Position numbers and translations under genes: made by a program. A stretch of DNA of 64,000 nt from Rhizobium cauense (GTDB lineage Bacteria; Pseudomonadota; Alphaproteobacteria; Rhizobiales; Rhizobiaceae): positions 1 to 64,000 of the forward strand of contig NZ_JAEUAT010000026.1 of assembly GCF_019511525.1 (NCBI RefSeq), read 5' to 3'. This document shows positions 8,400-17,944 of the stretch, one piece after another (position 1 is the stretch's first letter; every line of letters starts with the position of its first letter). The notes under the pieces are model-generated. The model did no database searches. It was not told the DNA's origin and was given only the letters and a program-made list of their open reading frames with translations.

Positions 8400-10389
8400 C
8401 CCGCCTATGGTTCGTGCGCCTTCCGTTGGAGCGACAATACCCGCCATTGTCCTCGCGGTTGCCTGCGCCACGCTCTTCATTCTGCTTTTGTTGCTGCGTC
8501 CCCATGTGCCTGACGCCTCCGGACAGGCTGACGCTCTGGACGAGATTTTGCTCTGGGATAGCCTCCTGCCACGCGCCGCCATTGCACTGATCTCGGGTGC
8601 TGCTCTTGGTCTGGCAGGTGCTCTGCTGCAACGAGTCCTGCGCAATCCGATAGCGGACGCCTCGACGCTCGGAATTGCGTCGGGGGCGCAACTCGCGTTA
8701 ACGCTCGGCCTGCACTTCTCACCAGTTCTCTTAGGATTGTCGCGAGAGTTGGTCGCCTTTGCCGGCGGCCTTGGCGCCATCGTGACTGTGCTTGCATTGG
8801 CCTGGCGCCGAGGTCTCGATCCGGTGACCGTCGCGATCTGCGGCATGATCGTAAGCATGGTCGCCGCTTCGCTCAGCGTCACTCTGGTGCTTGCGAGCGG
8901 TGAATATGCAATGTCGATCCATATCTGGGGTGCCGGTGCGCTTAATCAGCAAGACTGGAGTGGGGTGATGTCGCTTGCACCCCGGTTGGCGGCTGGCCTG
9001 CTGGGCGCGCTGCTGCTGCTCCGCCCGCTCAATTTGCTTGCGTTGGACGATGCCAGCGCCAAAGGCCTTGGAATCTCGCTGCATACCGTGCGGTTCGCTA
9101 TTCTGCTGCTTGCGGTCTGGCTCTCGGCCTCAGTGACGGCAACAGTCGGCATCATCGGCTTCCTCGGGCTTGCGGCACCAGCGATCGCAAGGCTCTGCGG
9201 TGCACGAACCACGGCGCAGGTGATGACCGGCGCACCCCTTACGGGCGCAGCGCTACTGTTTTTGACTGATTGCCTCACGCAGCTGCTAGGCCCTGGCTTT
9301 TCGGATCTGGCACCGACCGGCGCAGCGACCGCACTGATCGGCGGCCCCCTCTTACTCTGGCTGCTCCCGCGCATTCGTGGCCGAGCGGAAGTTGCGGCCA
9401 AATCCGATCCGGCCGTTCGACGGAACTCCCGGTCAGTGCCAACAATGCTGTTTCTCGGTGCGCTGCTGACGGCGGCCATTGCTGGCGCTGTCGCAATTGG
9501 CCCAACCGAAGGTGGTTGGAATATTGCGACCGGCGGTCTCTTCTTTGACCTTCTTCCGTTCCGGCTCCCTCGCGTCCTTGTCGCCGTTGGCGCCGGAGCC
9601 ATGCTCGGCGCAGCTGGGTTTCTCATGCAGCGCATGACCGGCAATCCGCTGGCAAGTCCGGAAGTGCTCGGTGTTTCCAGCGGCGCAGGTGCCGGCCTGA
9701 CCGTGACGCTATTCCTGTTCGCATTCCCTTCCCCGCCGATCATGATCGGCGGAATGGCGCTGGGTGCCCTAGTGTCTTTCCTCATAATGATCGCAATCGC
9801 CCGGCGTGCAGGTCTGTCCGCCGAGGCGCTCCTGCTTGCGGGCGTTGCCATCAGTGCCTTCTGCCTGGCGATCATCAGCATGGTACTCGCGCAGGGTGAC
9901 ATGCGAAGCTACATCCTCTTGAACTGGATTTCCGGATCGACCAGTCGAGCAGGCAATTTGGAGGCGTGGACGGCGATCATCTCCGTAATCGTCTTGGCAA
10001 CGCCGCTCTTCCTGATGACGCGCTGGTTCGCCATACTGCCGCTTGGCACCGGGATTGCGCGCAGCATTGGCGTTCGCGTCACACCGGTTCGGCTCCTGCT
10101 TGCGATGCTAGCCGCGCTCATGACGGCAATCGCTTCCTTTCTGATCGGACCGCTTAGCCTAACCGGCCTCATCGCACCTCATCTTTCGAGGCTGCTCGGT
10201 CTTCATCGTGGTCGCGACCACCTTCTCGCGGCCATGCTGACGGGAGCCTGCCTGCTCGTCTTCGCCGACTGGCTATCGCGTATCGTGATCTACCCTTACC
10301 AGGTCCCTGTCGGCCTGTTTGCCGCGCTGATCGGGGGTCCATATCTCCTCTGGCTGCTCGCCCGCAGGCGCAACGGCGCGTCGGGGTGA
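8383..10389 (+). CDS. fhuB: Fused iron-siderophore ABC permease (FhuB-like), module 1
   Basis: 668 residues, two BtuC/FecCD-type permease halves in one chain as in E. coli FhuB. Each half repeats the family motif: LAGALLQRVLRNPIADASTL near residue 85 and LGAAGFLMQRMTGNPLASPE near residue 410, each followed by GIASGA or GVSSGA. About 20 membrane helices are expected. GTG 8383 overlaps the fhuD end by 17 bases; ATG 8407 is an alternative. No fhuC-type ATPase gene follows, and the next gene is on the other strand. The ATPase must be supplied in trans, as known for S. meliloti, where HmuV serves hydroxamate uptake. Confidence 0.9.
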   Translation: MSKTVSPPMVRAPSVGATIPAIVLAVACATLFILLLLLRPHVPDASGQADALDEILLWDSLLPRAAIALISGAALGLAGALLQRVLRNPIADASTLGIASGAQLALTLGLHFSPVLLGLSRELVAFAGGLGAIVTVLALAWRRGLDPVTVAICGMIVSMVAASLSVTLVLASGEYAMSIHIWGAGALNQQDWSGVMSLAPRLAAGLLGALLLLRPLNLLALDDASAKGLGISLHTVRFAILLLAVWLSASVTATVGIIGFLGLAAPAIARLCGARTTAQVMTGAPLTGAALLFLTDCLTQLLGPGFSDLAPTGAATALIGGPLLLWLLPRIRGRAEVAAKSDPAVRRNSRSVPTMLFLGALLTAAIAGAVAIGPTEGGWNIATGGLFFDLLPFRLPRVLVAVGAGAMLGAAGFLMQRMTGNPLASPEVLGVSSGAGAGLTVTLFLFAFPSPPIMIGGMALGALVSFLIMIAIARRAGLSAEALLLAGVAISAFCLAIISMVLAQGDMRSYILLNWISGSTSRAGNLEAWTAIISVIVLATPLFLMTRWFAILPLGTGIARSIGVRVTPVRLLLAMLAALMTAIASFLIGPLSLTGLIAPHLSRLLGLHRGRDHLLAAMLTGACLLVFADWLSRIVIYPYQVPVGLFAALIGGPYLLWLLARRRNGASG

Positions 10390-10545
10390 TACTCACCCTC
10401 GTCGGTCCCGTCGGACACATTCCGTTAGGTCATGCGACGCGCAACAGTGGAAAGCTGGCATGAGCATTTCTACGCAAACAATTGATCAGCCATAATTTTC
10501 TGCGCCCCCCACGATTTCGAACCGCTTTTCCCGATCTCCGTGGGA

Positions 10546-11856
10546 CTACTGCAGAGTTCGACTCCCGCCGTCGTCGGACGGCACTTCCGCACTCAAGAGC
10601 AGCTTGTCGATCCTGCGCCCGTCGAGATCGACCACTTCAAATCGCCATCCGTTCATGACAAAGCTCTCGCCGACCTCGGGGAGGTGCTTCATCTCTTCGA
10701 GGACGAGCCCGGCCACCGTCTGATAATCCCGGTCGGAACCGACCTGGAATCCCATGAAGTCAGCGAACTCGTCGATCGGCGTCCAACCGGAGACGAGATA
10801 GCTGCCGTCGTGACGTCGAACGATCGCCTTCTCCCCAAGCGCATCCTCCTGAACCGCACCCATAATGGCTTCGAGGATGTCACCCGAGGTCACGACGCCT
10901 TCGAAATGGCCGTATTCGTCATAAACGAGAACCATATGGCACGGTGAACGCCGAATGGCCTGAATAACATCAAGCGAACCCGACAAATCTGAAACGATCG
11001 GAACTTGCTGCACGAGCGCAGCAATATCGACATGGCCGGAAGTGGCGAGCGCATCGTAGAAATCCTTTGTGAGGAGAACCCCGATGATCTCGTCCGAACT
11101 GTTCGTCCTGACAGGCAAGCGCGCCTTGGCGGTTCGGTGAAGCTGGGCTCGGATTTCGTTGAAGCCGTCCTCGACATCGATCACCTCCACGTCGCGGCGA
11201 GGCGTCATCAATGCCCTGGCATTTCGGTCGGCCAATCTCATAACGCCGGAGATCATCGCGGACTCTTCCGTCTCAATGACGCCTGCGCTGTGCGCCTCTG
11301 CGAGCACGGTCTTGATTTCCTCATCAGTGACGATGTCTGTGGATTTGCCCGATTGACCGAGAAGCTTCAGGAGAGTGCGACCGGAGGCATCAAGAAGCCA
11401 GACAAGCGGCGCAGCCAGGCGGGAGAGAAGCATCATCGCCGGCGCAACCTTGCTGGCGACAGCCTCGGGCGCGCGAAGCGCGATCTGTTTCGGGACCAAC
11501 TCGCCGACGATGAGCGACAGATATGTGATCGCCATGACCACCGAACCTACGCCGAGGGCATCGGCAGCGCCTTGGGACAAGCCTTGGGTGCTCAACCAGC
11601 CAGAAAGTCGGGCACCAAGTGTCGCGCCCGAGAAAGCACCGGACAACACGCCGACGAGGGTAATGCCGATCTGGACGGTGGAAAGGAAGCGCCCGGGCTC
11701 CTCTGCCAGCCGGATCGCCATTGCCGCCCCGCGGCTTCCTTGGTCAGCGAGTACCTTGAGGCGCGCTGGCCGCGCGGAAACCACCGCGAGCTCGGACATC
11801 GCGAGGACGCCGTTGAGGATGGTGAGAATGGCAACGATTGAAATCTCGAGGAGCAA
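10546..11856 (-). CDS. CNNM/CBS/CorC-HlyC domain membrane protein (hemolysin-like, TlyC family)
   Basis: 436 residues. The N-terminal 180 are a DUF21/CNNM membrane domain with about four helices (LLEISIVAILTILNGVLAMSE). A CBS pair follows at about 200-330 (LMTPRRDVEVIDVEDG, VYDEYGHFEGVVTSGDILE). The CorC/HlyC domain ends the protein (FADFMGFQ, MNGWRFEVVDLDGRRIDKLL). Relatives are divalent-cation (Mg or Co) efflux or homeostasis proteins; the name hemolysin is historical. The start is TTG 11856, with AAGG about nine bases upstream; no ATG alternative is close. It is transcribed alone, with a 220-bp upstream region in which I see no clear riboswitch. Confidence 0.9.
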   Translation of the reverse strand: MLLEISIVAILTILNGVLAMSELAVVSARPARLKVLADQGSRGAAMAIRLAEEPGRFLSTVQIGITLVGVLSGAFSGATLGARLSGWLSTQGLSQGAADALGVGSVVMAITYLSLIVGELVPKQIALRAPEAVASKVAPAMMLLSRLAAPLVWLLDASGRTLLKLLGQSGKSTDIVTDEEIKTVLAEAHSAGVIETEESAMISGVMRLADRNARALMTPRRDVEVIDVEDGFNEIRAQLHRTAKARLPVRTNSSDEIIGVLLTKDFYDALATSGHVDIAALVQQVPIVSDLSGSLDVIQAIRRSPCHMVLVYDEYGHFEGVVTSGDILEAIMGAVQEDALGEKAIVRRHDGSYLVSGWTPIDEFADFMGFQVGSDRDYQTVAGLVLEEMKHLPEVGESFVMNGWRFEVVDLDGRRIDKLLLSAEVPSDDGGSRTLQ

Positions 11857-12077
11857 AAATGGGAACCTTATTATTCACAACTACGCGAAACATAGGCATT
11901 CTCCCGCAGAACACCAGCACTTCCAACAGGTTCCGGTAAATGTTTACTCGCCTGTCGCCGTAGTAGATGGGGTAGTAAGGGATGGTAACCCGGCCCACAA
12001 CCTGAGGGCCATCCATTTTGACGCTCACTAACTGCCTACCATGGCTTTACGAAAACAGACGTGGATGGCAGACAACT

Positions 12078-12656
12078 TCAAGCCTGGCTGCGGTCGGAAT
12101 GCCTTGCGACCCTCCGTCTCACGGCATAGCAACCGGCGACAATGGTGATTGACGCGAAGACCAGTGCGATCAGCAAGTGCACATGAAGCTGCAACCGACC
12201 CAATAGAGCCTCAACAGCATTTCCGAACGCATATCCAATAGCGGTTATCAAAATGCCCCAGATGATGGCGGCAACACCGTTGAGCACGAGAAACCTCGCC
12301 GCGGACACCTTCGAGATGCCGATTGCCACCGGGCTGATTGTTCGGATTCCATAGATGAAGCGAAACGCTAGAATAAATCCTGTCGGGTAAGCTTCAAGAA
12401 GCCGCGTCACCCGCGTTAGCGGCTCCGATCCAAGAAGCTTCTGGACGTAGGACCACCTCGTGGCATATCGACCTGACACGAAGAAGAACTGATCGGCAGC
12501 AAACGATCCGAGACAAGCCGCCAAGGCGACTTGCCAGTAGGGAATAAGCTGTCGATGGGCGAGGACGCCCCCGAGGAAGGCGGCCGTTTCCCCTTCGATC
12601 GCTGCACCAAAAAAAACGGCGAGAACACCGTACGTGCCAATCATCTCTTCCAGCAA
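12078..12656 (-). CDS. DedA-family (VTT/SNARE-associated) inner-membrane protein
   Basis: 192 residues with five or six hydrophobic segments. Family motifs are an N-terminal re-entrant loop with acidic residue (FFGAAIEGETAAFLGGVLA), a GxxxADxxxFxxGR-like stretch (GSFAADQFFFVSGRYATRW) and RFIYGIRTISPVAIGISKV, matching the conserved FxRxxxGxR of DedA proteins. DedA members flip polyprenyl phosphate or phospholipids and maintain membrane potential and drug resistance. TTG 12656 has GGAGG eight bases upstream; ATG 12644 is an alternative. It stands alone between divergently oriented genes. Confidence 0.88.
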   Translation of the reverse strand: MLEEMIGTYGVLAVFFGAAIEGETAAFLGGVLAHRQLIPYWQVALAACLGSFAADQFFFVSGRYATRWSYVQKLLGSEPLTRVTRLLEAYPTGFILAFRFIYGIRTISPVAIGISKVSAARFLVLNGVAAIIWGILITAIGYAFGNAVEALLGRLQLHVHLLIALVFASITIVAGCYAVRRRVARHSDRSQA

Positions 12657-12878
12657 CGCCTAAGCCTCCGGTCGCAGCAACGCCGCGCAATCTGACGCGA
12701 ATTGTCTCCTATGCCAACATCTGCAGAGAAGGTACGACCTGCATTTCCAGCATTCCGCGAACTGTTTGTCTCCGCTGCCGTCTGGCAAATTCACAAGGAA
12801 CACACTCGCAACGCCTTGGGAATGTGCTAGCCTAACGGTCTGGGCGGCTTTGGGCTAGCGGCCACCGAGGGAAGCGCG

Positions 12879-15800
12879 ATGCAGGACAACGATCCGAATG
12901 GCGCCATGAAACCACCCGCCAAGCGTGGCCGGAGGAAAGTCCAAGCCGCAACCAATACCGTCGAACGCCGGATCGTCACAGCGCTTTGCTACGATCTGGT
13001 GGACTCAACCGAACTCTTCCATCGCATGGATCTCGAAGACTATCGCGAGCTGATATCCGCGTTCCAAGCAGCAGCGAACAAATGCATCGTGGCACACTCT
13101 GGCGTAATTCGAGTGGAGGCGGGCGACGGCGGTCTCGCTTTATTTCCTATCGATCTCGGACCGCGGGATGCGGCTTCCCTTGCAATTCGGGCCGGTCTCC
13201 ACATCATCGAAACGTGCAGGCGCGTTGGGGAGGCAGCAGGTCGTGCCGATCTGCAGGTTCGCGTCGGCATCGCCACATCGGTTGCTCTAGTTCAAGGAGG
13301 CCACGAACAAAGCTGGAGCCATGAACCCGTCGTCGGCGTAGCCCTTGCACTCGCCACGCGTCTGGAGACCATCGCGGCTCCCAACACAGTGTTCGTGTCG
13401 GATGAAACCTGTCGCCTCGCGGGACGTTCACATCCGTTTTCATTCGAGGGTGCCTGGAACCTCAAGGGTTTCGAGACACCCGAGAGGGCATGGCGTGCAC
13501 TCGGTCACAAGAACGAAGTGGACAGGTTTTATGCCTTCGGCAGGCTCGGCGGTTCCTTCGTGGGGCGTACGGACGAACTCGAGGCCCTTTCGAAGGCATG
13601 GTCAGGAGTCGTTGCGAGAAATGGACAGACTGTCGTCATTGAAGGAGACGCCGGCATCGGCAAGTCCCGCCTTCTACACGAGTTCCGCCGTTTGACTCGA
13701 GCTGAGCGGTCGAAATCCTTCTTCTTTCAATGCGTTCCCGGTGGCTTTCACTCGACGCTCCATCCCCTGGCCAATAGTCTTACTGGCATGCCCGAGACCG
13801 GCGGGCAGTCGAAATTGACCGTATCGGCGGTCGCCGCCCGCTTCCGAAGACACGGCATACGGGACGATGATATTATCGAGGACTTCGCCTATCTGCTTGG
13901 TGCTGAGGGTGGTGAAGGCCTGGCGAGCGGCACCGCCAAGCTCGTACGCGATCGAGCGAGACAAGCGATATCGCGGACGCTGCGGGCGCTATGCGAAACT
14001 GGCCCAATACTCTTGGTCATCGAGGACGTTCACTGGATCGATCCGACCTCGCGTGAATTTCTGATCGAAGCGATCCGTGGCATCTCTGACCTGCCGATCC
14101 TGCTCGTCGCGACCACACGTCCCCAACCGCTTGCAGAATGGCCGGCTGACGCCAATGCATCGCGACTGCACTTACTGCCTCTGGATGCAAGCGAAACGCG
14201 GTTGGCAATTGAACGGAACTGGCCGCAACACAGACAGGCTGAACTCTCGGAATTGGTTGAGGTAACGGAACGAATTTCCGGCGGCGTGCCGCTCTTCATC
14301 GAACAGATTTGCCAATGGGTGTCGGACACCAAAGGTGCCGATAACGTCACGATGCCGGAAACGGTATCTGCAACGCATGTGTCCGCGTTCGAGGAGATAC
14401 TCGAAGCGCGGCTTCGCCAACTGGGTCCGGCACGAGATGTGGCACGCGCGGGCGCCGTTGCGGGCACTCGATTCACCTTGCCGCTACTCCAAAGGCTACT
14501 TCCGGACCATGGCAAGAAGGCTCTGGTCAACGCGGCAGACATGCTGTGCGATACCGGCTTCGTAACGCACGTACGCGTTGGTGGCGCGGTTACCTACGGC
14601 TTTCGCCACGCACTGATCCAGGAAACGATCTACAAGCCGCTACTGCGACGGCAGAGCCAGGCGCTTCATCGACGGCTCTTTGAAGCTGTTAGCGAAGATC
14701 CAGCGATCGCACCATGGATCGATGTCAGCTCCCTTGCTGAACATGCCGAACGAGCGGGCCTTCACGAGAGGGCGGTCGAACTGTTTATCCGGTCTGGTCA
14801 GGAAGCGGCACGTCGTTCAGCCCTTGCCGAGGCTCGCCACCATCTCGAGCACGCCCTGTCAATATGCGACGGCCTGGAGTTGGTCGATCGGATTGACCGG
14901 CTGCGGCTCACGGCCGTAACAGCGTTGGGGCCGGTCCTTACCGGCGCGGTTGGCCTCAATTCTCCACCGGCGCGGAAGCTCTACGAAGATGGAGTGGAGA
15001 TCGCCAATCGTCAGCCGCTGGAGGAAAAGTCACAGTGGTTCCCGATCTACTGGGGTTGGTGGCTGACCGGGTCAGATTTCTTGACAATGCACGAGCGAGC
15101 GATGGAGGTCCAGGTCATGCTGGCCGGCGTCCAGGAGCCTGAAGTACGCCTGCAGATGAAGCATTGCATCTGGGCGATCGACTTCAATCTTGGACACCAT
15201 GGAGAAACCCAGAACGCGATCCGCGAGGGATTGGCGCTCTACGACCCACAAACCGCAACCGAGGCCCGAACCATCTACGGCGGCCACGATGCGCGTGTCT
15301 GTGGCCTGGGCCAGTTGTCACTGTCTCTGTGGCTAACGGGCCAAACGCATGAGTCGGACCGAGCGCTCCAGGAAATGCGGCAATTCGTCAATGAGATATC
15401 TCACCTGCCGAGCAAGGCCCATTCTCTCGACACGGAGGCCGTTTCCGCATTTTATAGAAATAATTACAATCGGTTGTCAGACGTCTCTGAAGAAATGTCT
15501 GAATTTTCCGCCCAACATGAAATGCAAACTCTGGCGGGCCTCTCGCTTCTCTTCGGCGGGTGGGCCGACGCGCATCTTGGCAATCTCCAAGGCGGCTATG
15601 CGCGGTTCTGCAAGGGGTTTGATCTACTGACGGAGCTTGGAGCAGTCATTGATCTACCGATCTATCTTTCCATGCAGGCCGCGATGTTAGGCCTCGACGG
15701 CAAGATAGACGAAGCTATCAGCACTGCAAGTCAGGCCATTCTCAAGGCGCGAGAGACTGGACACGCCTATTGGCTGGCCGAGCTTTATCGTGTCCGCGCC

Positions 15801-15950
15801 ATGCTACGCGCTCGTGCGGGTGCTGTCCAAAATCTGGTCGTGGAGGACCTTCGCATGGCGGCAGAAATCGCCAGCACCCAAAGAGCGGTTGCCCTCGAGC
15901 AGAGAATAAACCAGTCGATCGAGGACCTTGGGCTTGTTGTCGAGCGGTGA
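12879..15950 (+). CDS. Adenylate/guanylate cyclase-like domain + AAA ATPase + TPR regulator, cyclase site degenerate
   Basis: 1023 residues without membrane helices. Residues 30-215 are a class III cyclase homology domain: both metal Asp are kept (CYDLVDST and GDGGLALF). By eye alignment the substrate Lys and Asp and the transition-state Asn are replaced (RVEAGD, EPVVGVALALATRLE), while the transition-state Arg stays. The catalytic function is therefore doubtful. An AAA/STAND ATPase follows, with Walker A GDAGIGKS near 260 and Walker B LLVIEDVHWID near 385. Residues 650-1023 are helical TPR-like repeats. There is no LuxR helix-turn-helix at the end. The 3' end overlaps the ycaO gene by 23 bases, so coupled translation and a role in that pathway are likely. 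Confidence 0.82.
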   Translation: MQDNDPNGAMKPPAKRGRRKVQAATNTVERRIVTALCYDLVDSTELFHRMDLEDYRELISAFQAAANKCIVAHSGVIRVEAGDGGLALFPIDLGPRDAASLAIRAGLHIIETCRRVGEAAGRADLQVRVGIATSVALVQGGHEQSWSHEPVVGVALALATRLETIAAPNTVFVSDETCRLAGRSHPFSFEGAWNLKGFETPERAWRALGHKNEVDRFYAFGRLGGSFVGRTDELEALSKAWSGVVARNGQTVVIEGDAGIGKSRLLHEFRRLTRAERSKSFFFQCVPGGFHSTLHPLANSLTGMPETGGQSKLTVSAVAARFRRHGIRDDDIIEDFAYLLGAEGGEGLASGTAKLVRDRARQAISRTLRALCETGPILLVIEDVHWIDPTSREFLIEAIRGISDLPILLVATTRPQPLAEWPADANASRLHLLPLDASETRLAIERNWPQHRQAELSELVEVTERISGGVPLFIEQICQWVSDTKGADNVTMPETVSATHVSAFEEILEARLRQLGPARDVARAGAVAGTRFTLPLLQRLLPDHGKKALVNAADMLCDTGFVTHVRVGGAVTYGFRHALIQETIYKPLLRRQSQALHRRLFEAVSEDPAIAPWIDVSSLAEHAERAGLHERAVELFIRSGQEAARRSALAEARHHLEHALSICDGLELVDRIDRLRLTAVTALGPVLTGAVGLNSPPARKLYEDGVEIANRQPLEEKSQWFPIYWGWWLTGSDFLTMHERAMEVQVMLAGVQEPEVRLQMKHCIWAIDFNLGHHGETQNAIREGLALYDPQTATEARTIYGGHDARVCGLGQLSLSLWLTGQTHESDRALQEMRQFVNEISHLPSKAHSLDTEAVSAFYRNNYNRLSDVSEEMSEFSAQHEMQTLAGLSLLFGGWADAHLGNLQGGYARFCKGFDLLTELGAVIDLPIYLSMQAAMLGLDGKIDEAISTASQAILKARETGHAYWLAELYRVRAMLRARAGAVQNLVVEDLRMAAEIASTQRAVALEQRINQSIEDLGLVVER

Positions 15951-17139
15951 ACGCCTTGTTGAAGATGAACTTCTAGCTGACCTTGCAGAGGACGTCGCCT
16001 CCAATCGTGTCTCTCCCCTGTACCACGAAGAAAAACCGACAGATCTTGCCGCCTTCCTGTGTAGGTTGAGACCGATCTGCAGGCAGGTGGGCGTAACCCG
16101 CATCGCGGACCTTACTGGGCTCGATCGGCTTGGCTTGCCTGTAGCCCAGGCAATCCGCCCACACGCCCTTTCCGAGGTGACTGCGCTTGGCCGCGGTCCA
16201 TCCATCAAACATGCGGCTGTAGGAGCGATCATGGAAGCGCTTGAGCGCCACTATGCGGAAACAATTCCTGTCGACCGTATCGTTCACAGTAGCGCCGATG
16301 AGTTGGACGTTCCGGAAATGCTCTTTGATAGTCAGCTTACAGGACCACATCCAACTTGGCGACAAGCGCAGATACCCTGGATTGCTGGCCAAGACCTGAT
16401 GACGGGTAGCCGCCGAATGGCACCATTCGAACTCGTTCATACTCACTACACCGAACCACCCGCAGATTTCGATGGGCTCTTCTTGCGCACCACAACGGGC
16501 CTCGCATGTCATTCGAGCTGGCATCAGGCAGTCGCACATGGGCTTTTCGAATGCGTTGAGCGCGATGCGCTTGCCCGAGCGTTCGCCACGCACGGCTTTT
16601 TTGACAGGCAGCGCCTTTCGCCCGACAGTCTTGGCTCCAGTGTCGCTCAGCTGACCGGTCTACTTGCAAAGCGCAACATAACAGCCGGGTTCTGGCAGGC
16701 GCCTTCCCCGACCGGAATATCTGTTGTCTGGTGCCAAACGATCGAATGTGGCGCCGGGCATCCGATACTTGCGTTGCCGACGGAGGGCTACTCGGCGGGA
16801 CCCGATCTGAAGGTGGCGGCCGAGACTGCCTTGCTTGAGGCATTGGCGACCCGCGCGGGGGCGATATCGGGTGCCCGGGATGACCAGACCGCGAAGCACT
16901 ATCACAGGCGCATAGACGAGATTGTTTCAAGAGCCCGGGCGCTAATTCTTGATCCCGTGTCCTCCACACAAAGCGTGGAAGGTCGGCCGGTCTCCACCCT
17001 CGAAGATCTGCTCGTCCGCATCGCAGATGCAGACCTTGGTCCCGTTATTGCAATTCCGCTCGGCTCGAATTCTGATGCTACCGTTTGCTGCGTCAGGATC
17101 TTGCTCCCGCGCAGTCGCCCATTTTCCATCGTGCGCTAG
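15928..17139 (+). CDS. YcaO-domain protein (ATP-dependent peptide backbone modifying enzyme)
   Basis: 403 residues. YcaO proteins phosphorylate an amide backbone to make azolines, thioamides or amidines. The three ATP/Mg motifs are visible: GRGPSIKHAAVGAIMEALER (ExxER), AVAHGLFECVERDAL (ExxER) and AAETALLEALATRAG (ExxxxR). The C-terminus (LPRSRPFSIVR) lacks the PxPxP tail typical of azoline cyclodehydratases, and there is no fused E1-like partner domain. With the TfuA-like gene nine bases downstream, the pair resembles the YcaO-TfuA combination that thioamidates peptides and methyl-CoM reductase. The start is TTG 15928, inside the previous gene; the substrate is not known. Confidence 0.88.
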   Translation: MGLLSSGERLVEDELLADLAEDVASNRVSPLYHEEKPTDLAAFLCRLRPICRQVGVTRIADLTGLDRLGLPVAQAIRPHALSEVTALGRGPSIKHAAVGAIMEALERHYAETIPVDRIVHSSADELDVPEMLFDSQLTGPHPTWRQAQIPWIAGQDLMTGSRRMAPFELVHTHYTEPPADFDGLFLRTTTGLACHSSWHQAVAHGLFECVERDALARAFATHGFFDRQRLSPDSLGSSVAQLTGLLAKRNITAGFWQAPSPTGISVVWCQTIECGAGHPILALPTEGYSAGPDLKVAAETALLEALATRAGAISGARDDQTAKHYHRRIDEIVSRARALILDPVSSTQSVEGRPVSTLEDLLVRIADADLGPVIAIPLGSNSDATVCCVRILLPRSRPFSIVR

Positions 17140-17148
17140 GAGGACGAT

Positions 17149-17904
17149 GTGGGTAGCACTGATAGATCGCCGCCTATACTGGTGTTTCTGGGGCCGACAT
17201 TGCGCCTGCCGGAAGCCCAGGCCACGCTGGATGCGATTTACCTTCAGCCTGTCGCACAGGGCGATATCCTCCTTGCTGCCCACGCATTTCGACCGAAAGC
17301 AATGGTGATCATCGATGGGCATTTCGAAGGTCGCCCATCCGTGCGACACAAGGAAATCCTGTGGGCGTTGGCGCAAGGAATCGTCGTGATCGGGGCAGCC
17401 AGCATGGGGGCGTTGCGCGCGGCGGAACTGAGCAAATTTGGCATGATTGGCGTAGGCCTGACCTACAGGTGGTACCGGCGCTGGGCGCTGGCGCCGGACG
17501 ATGCGGTCGCCATCCAGTCTGGTCCGGTCGAACTTGGCTTTCCTCCCGTAACGGATGCTCTCATCGATCTTCAGCGAACGTTTTCCTTTTTGATGCGCCA
17601 GGGGAGCATTGGCGCGGCTCAACGCGACCTTCTCACGGCTACAGCGCGGCAGATGAATTTCCGTGATCGCACCTTTGACAGGGTCATGCGCGCGGCAGGC
17701 TGGCCTCGCGCAGGAATAGATGACCTGCGCCATGAAATTGTCCGACAGAAACGAACAGATGCCTTACTCGCCCTGCGGCAGGCGCCTCGTCTGGCAATTG
17801 AGTTCTCCGGTTGCCGCCCGCTCGGAGCTTGGGTTGCAACGAATACTTTCATTCGCGATCTCGAAGCCTCAAATATTGACACTGCCTTAATTAATACTTA
17901 CTGA
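17149..17904 (+). CDS. TfuA-like protein, partner of YcaO
   Basis: 251 residues. The core holds the TfuA signature VIGAASMGALRAAELSKFGM, preceded by VFLGPTLRLPEAQATL and VIIDGHFEGRPSVRHKEILW. TfuA was named from the Rhizobium trifolitoxin locus. In YcaO-TfuA pairs it is thought to deliver sulfur for thioamide formation. GTG 17149 is the start: AGGAGG lies five bases before it, and the ATG two bases earlier is out of frame. The last 20 codons and the following 40 bases are markedly AT-rich, with a TTGACA at 17876. This could be a weak internal promoter for the next gene. Confidence 0.85.
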   Translation: MGSTDRSPPILVFLGPTLRLPEAQATLDAIYLQPVAQGDILLAAHAFRPKAMVIIDGHFEGRPSVRHKEILWALAQGIVVIGAASMGALRAAELSKFGMIGVGLTYRWYRRWALAPDDAVAIQSGPVELGFPPVTDALIDLQRTFSFLMRQGSIGAAQRDLLTATARQMNFRDRTFDRVMRAAGWPRAGIDDLRHEIVRQKRTDALLALRQAPRLAIEFSGCRPLGAWVATNTFIRDLEASNIDTALINTY

Positions 17905-17944
17905 TTAAACGTAAAGTTGTTTCGACCTTTAGGGCGAGGCCGAC

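Noticed and set aside
11857..12077. Possible metal riboswitch before the CBS/CorC gene
   Set aside because: I looked for a yybP-ykoY-like or Mg-sensing fold because of the cation-related gene, but could not match a conserved core, and there is no clear terminator stem before the start.
12879..15950. Naming this protein a LuxR-type (LAL) transcription regulator
   Set aside because: The ATPase and TPR parts resemble such regulators, but no C-terminal helix-turn-helix is present and the chain ends in helical repeats.
17876..17904. Promoter at the end of tfuA driving the metalloprotease gene
   Set aside because: TTGACA is perfect but the matching -10 is poor, and the gene spacing suits a single operon; noted only as a weak possibility.
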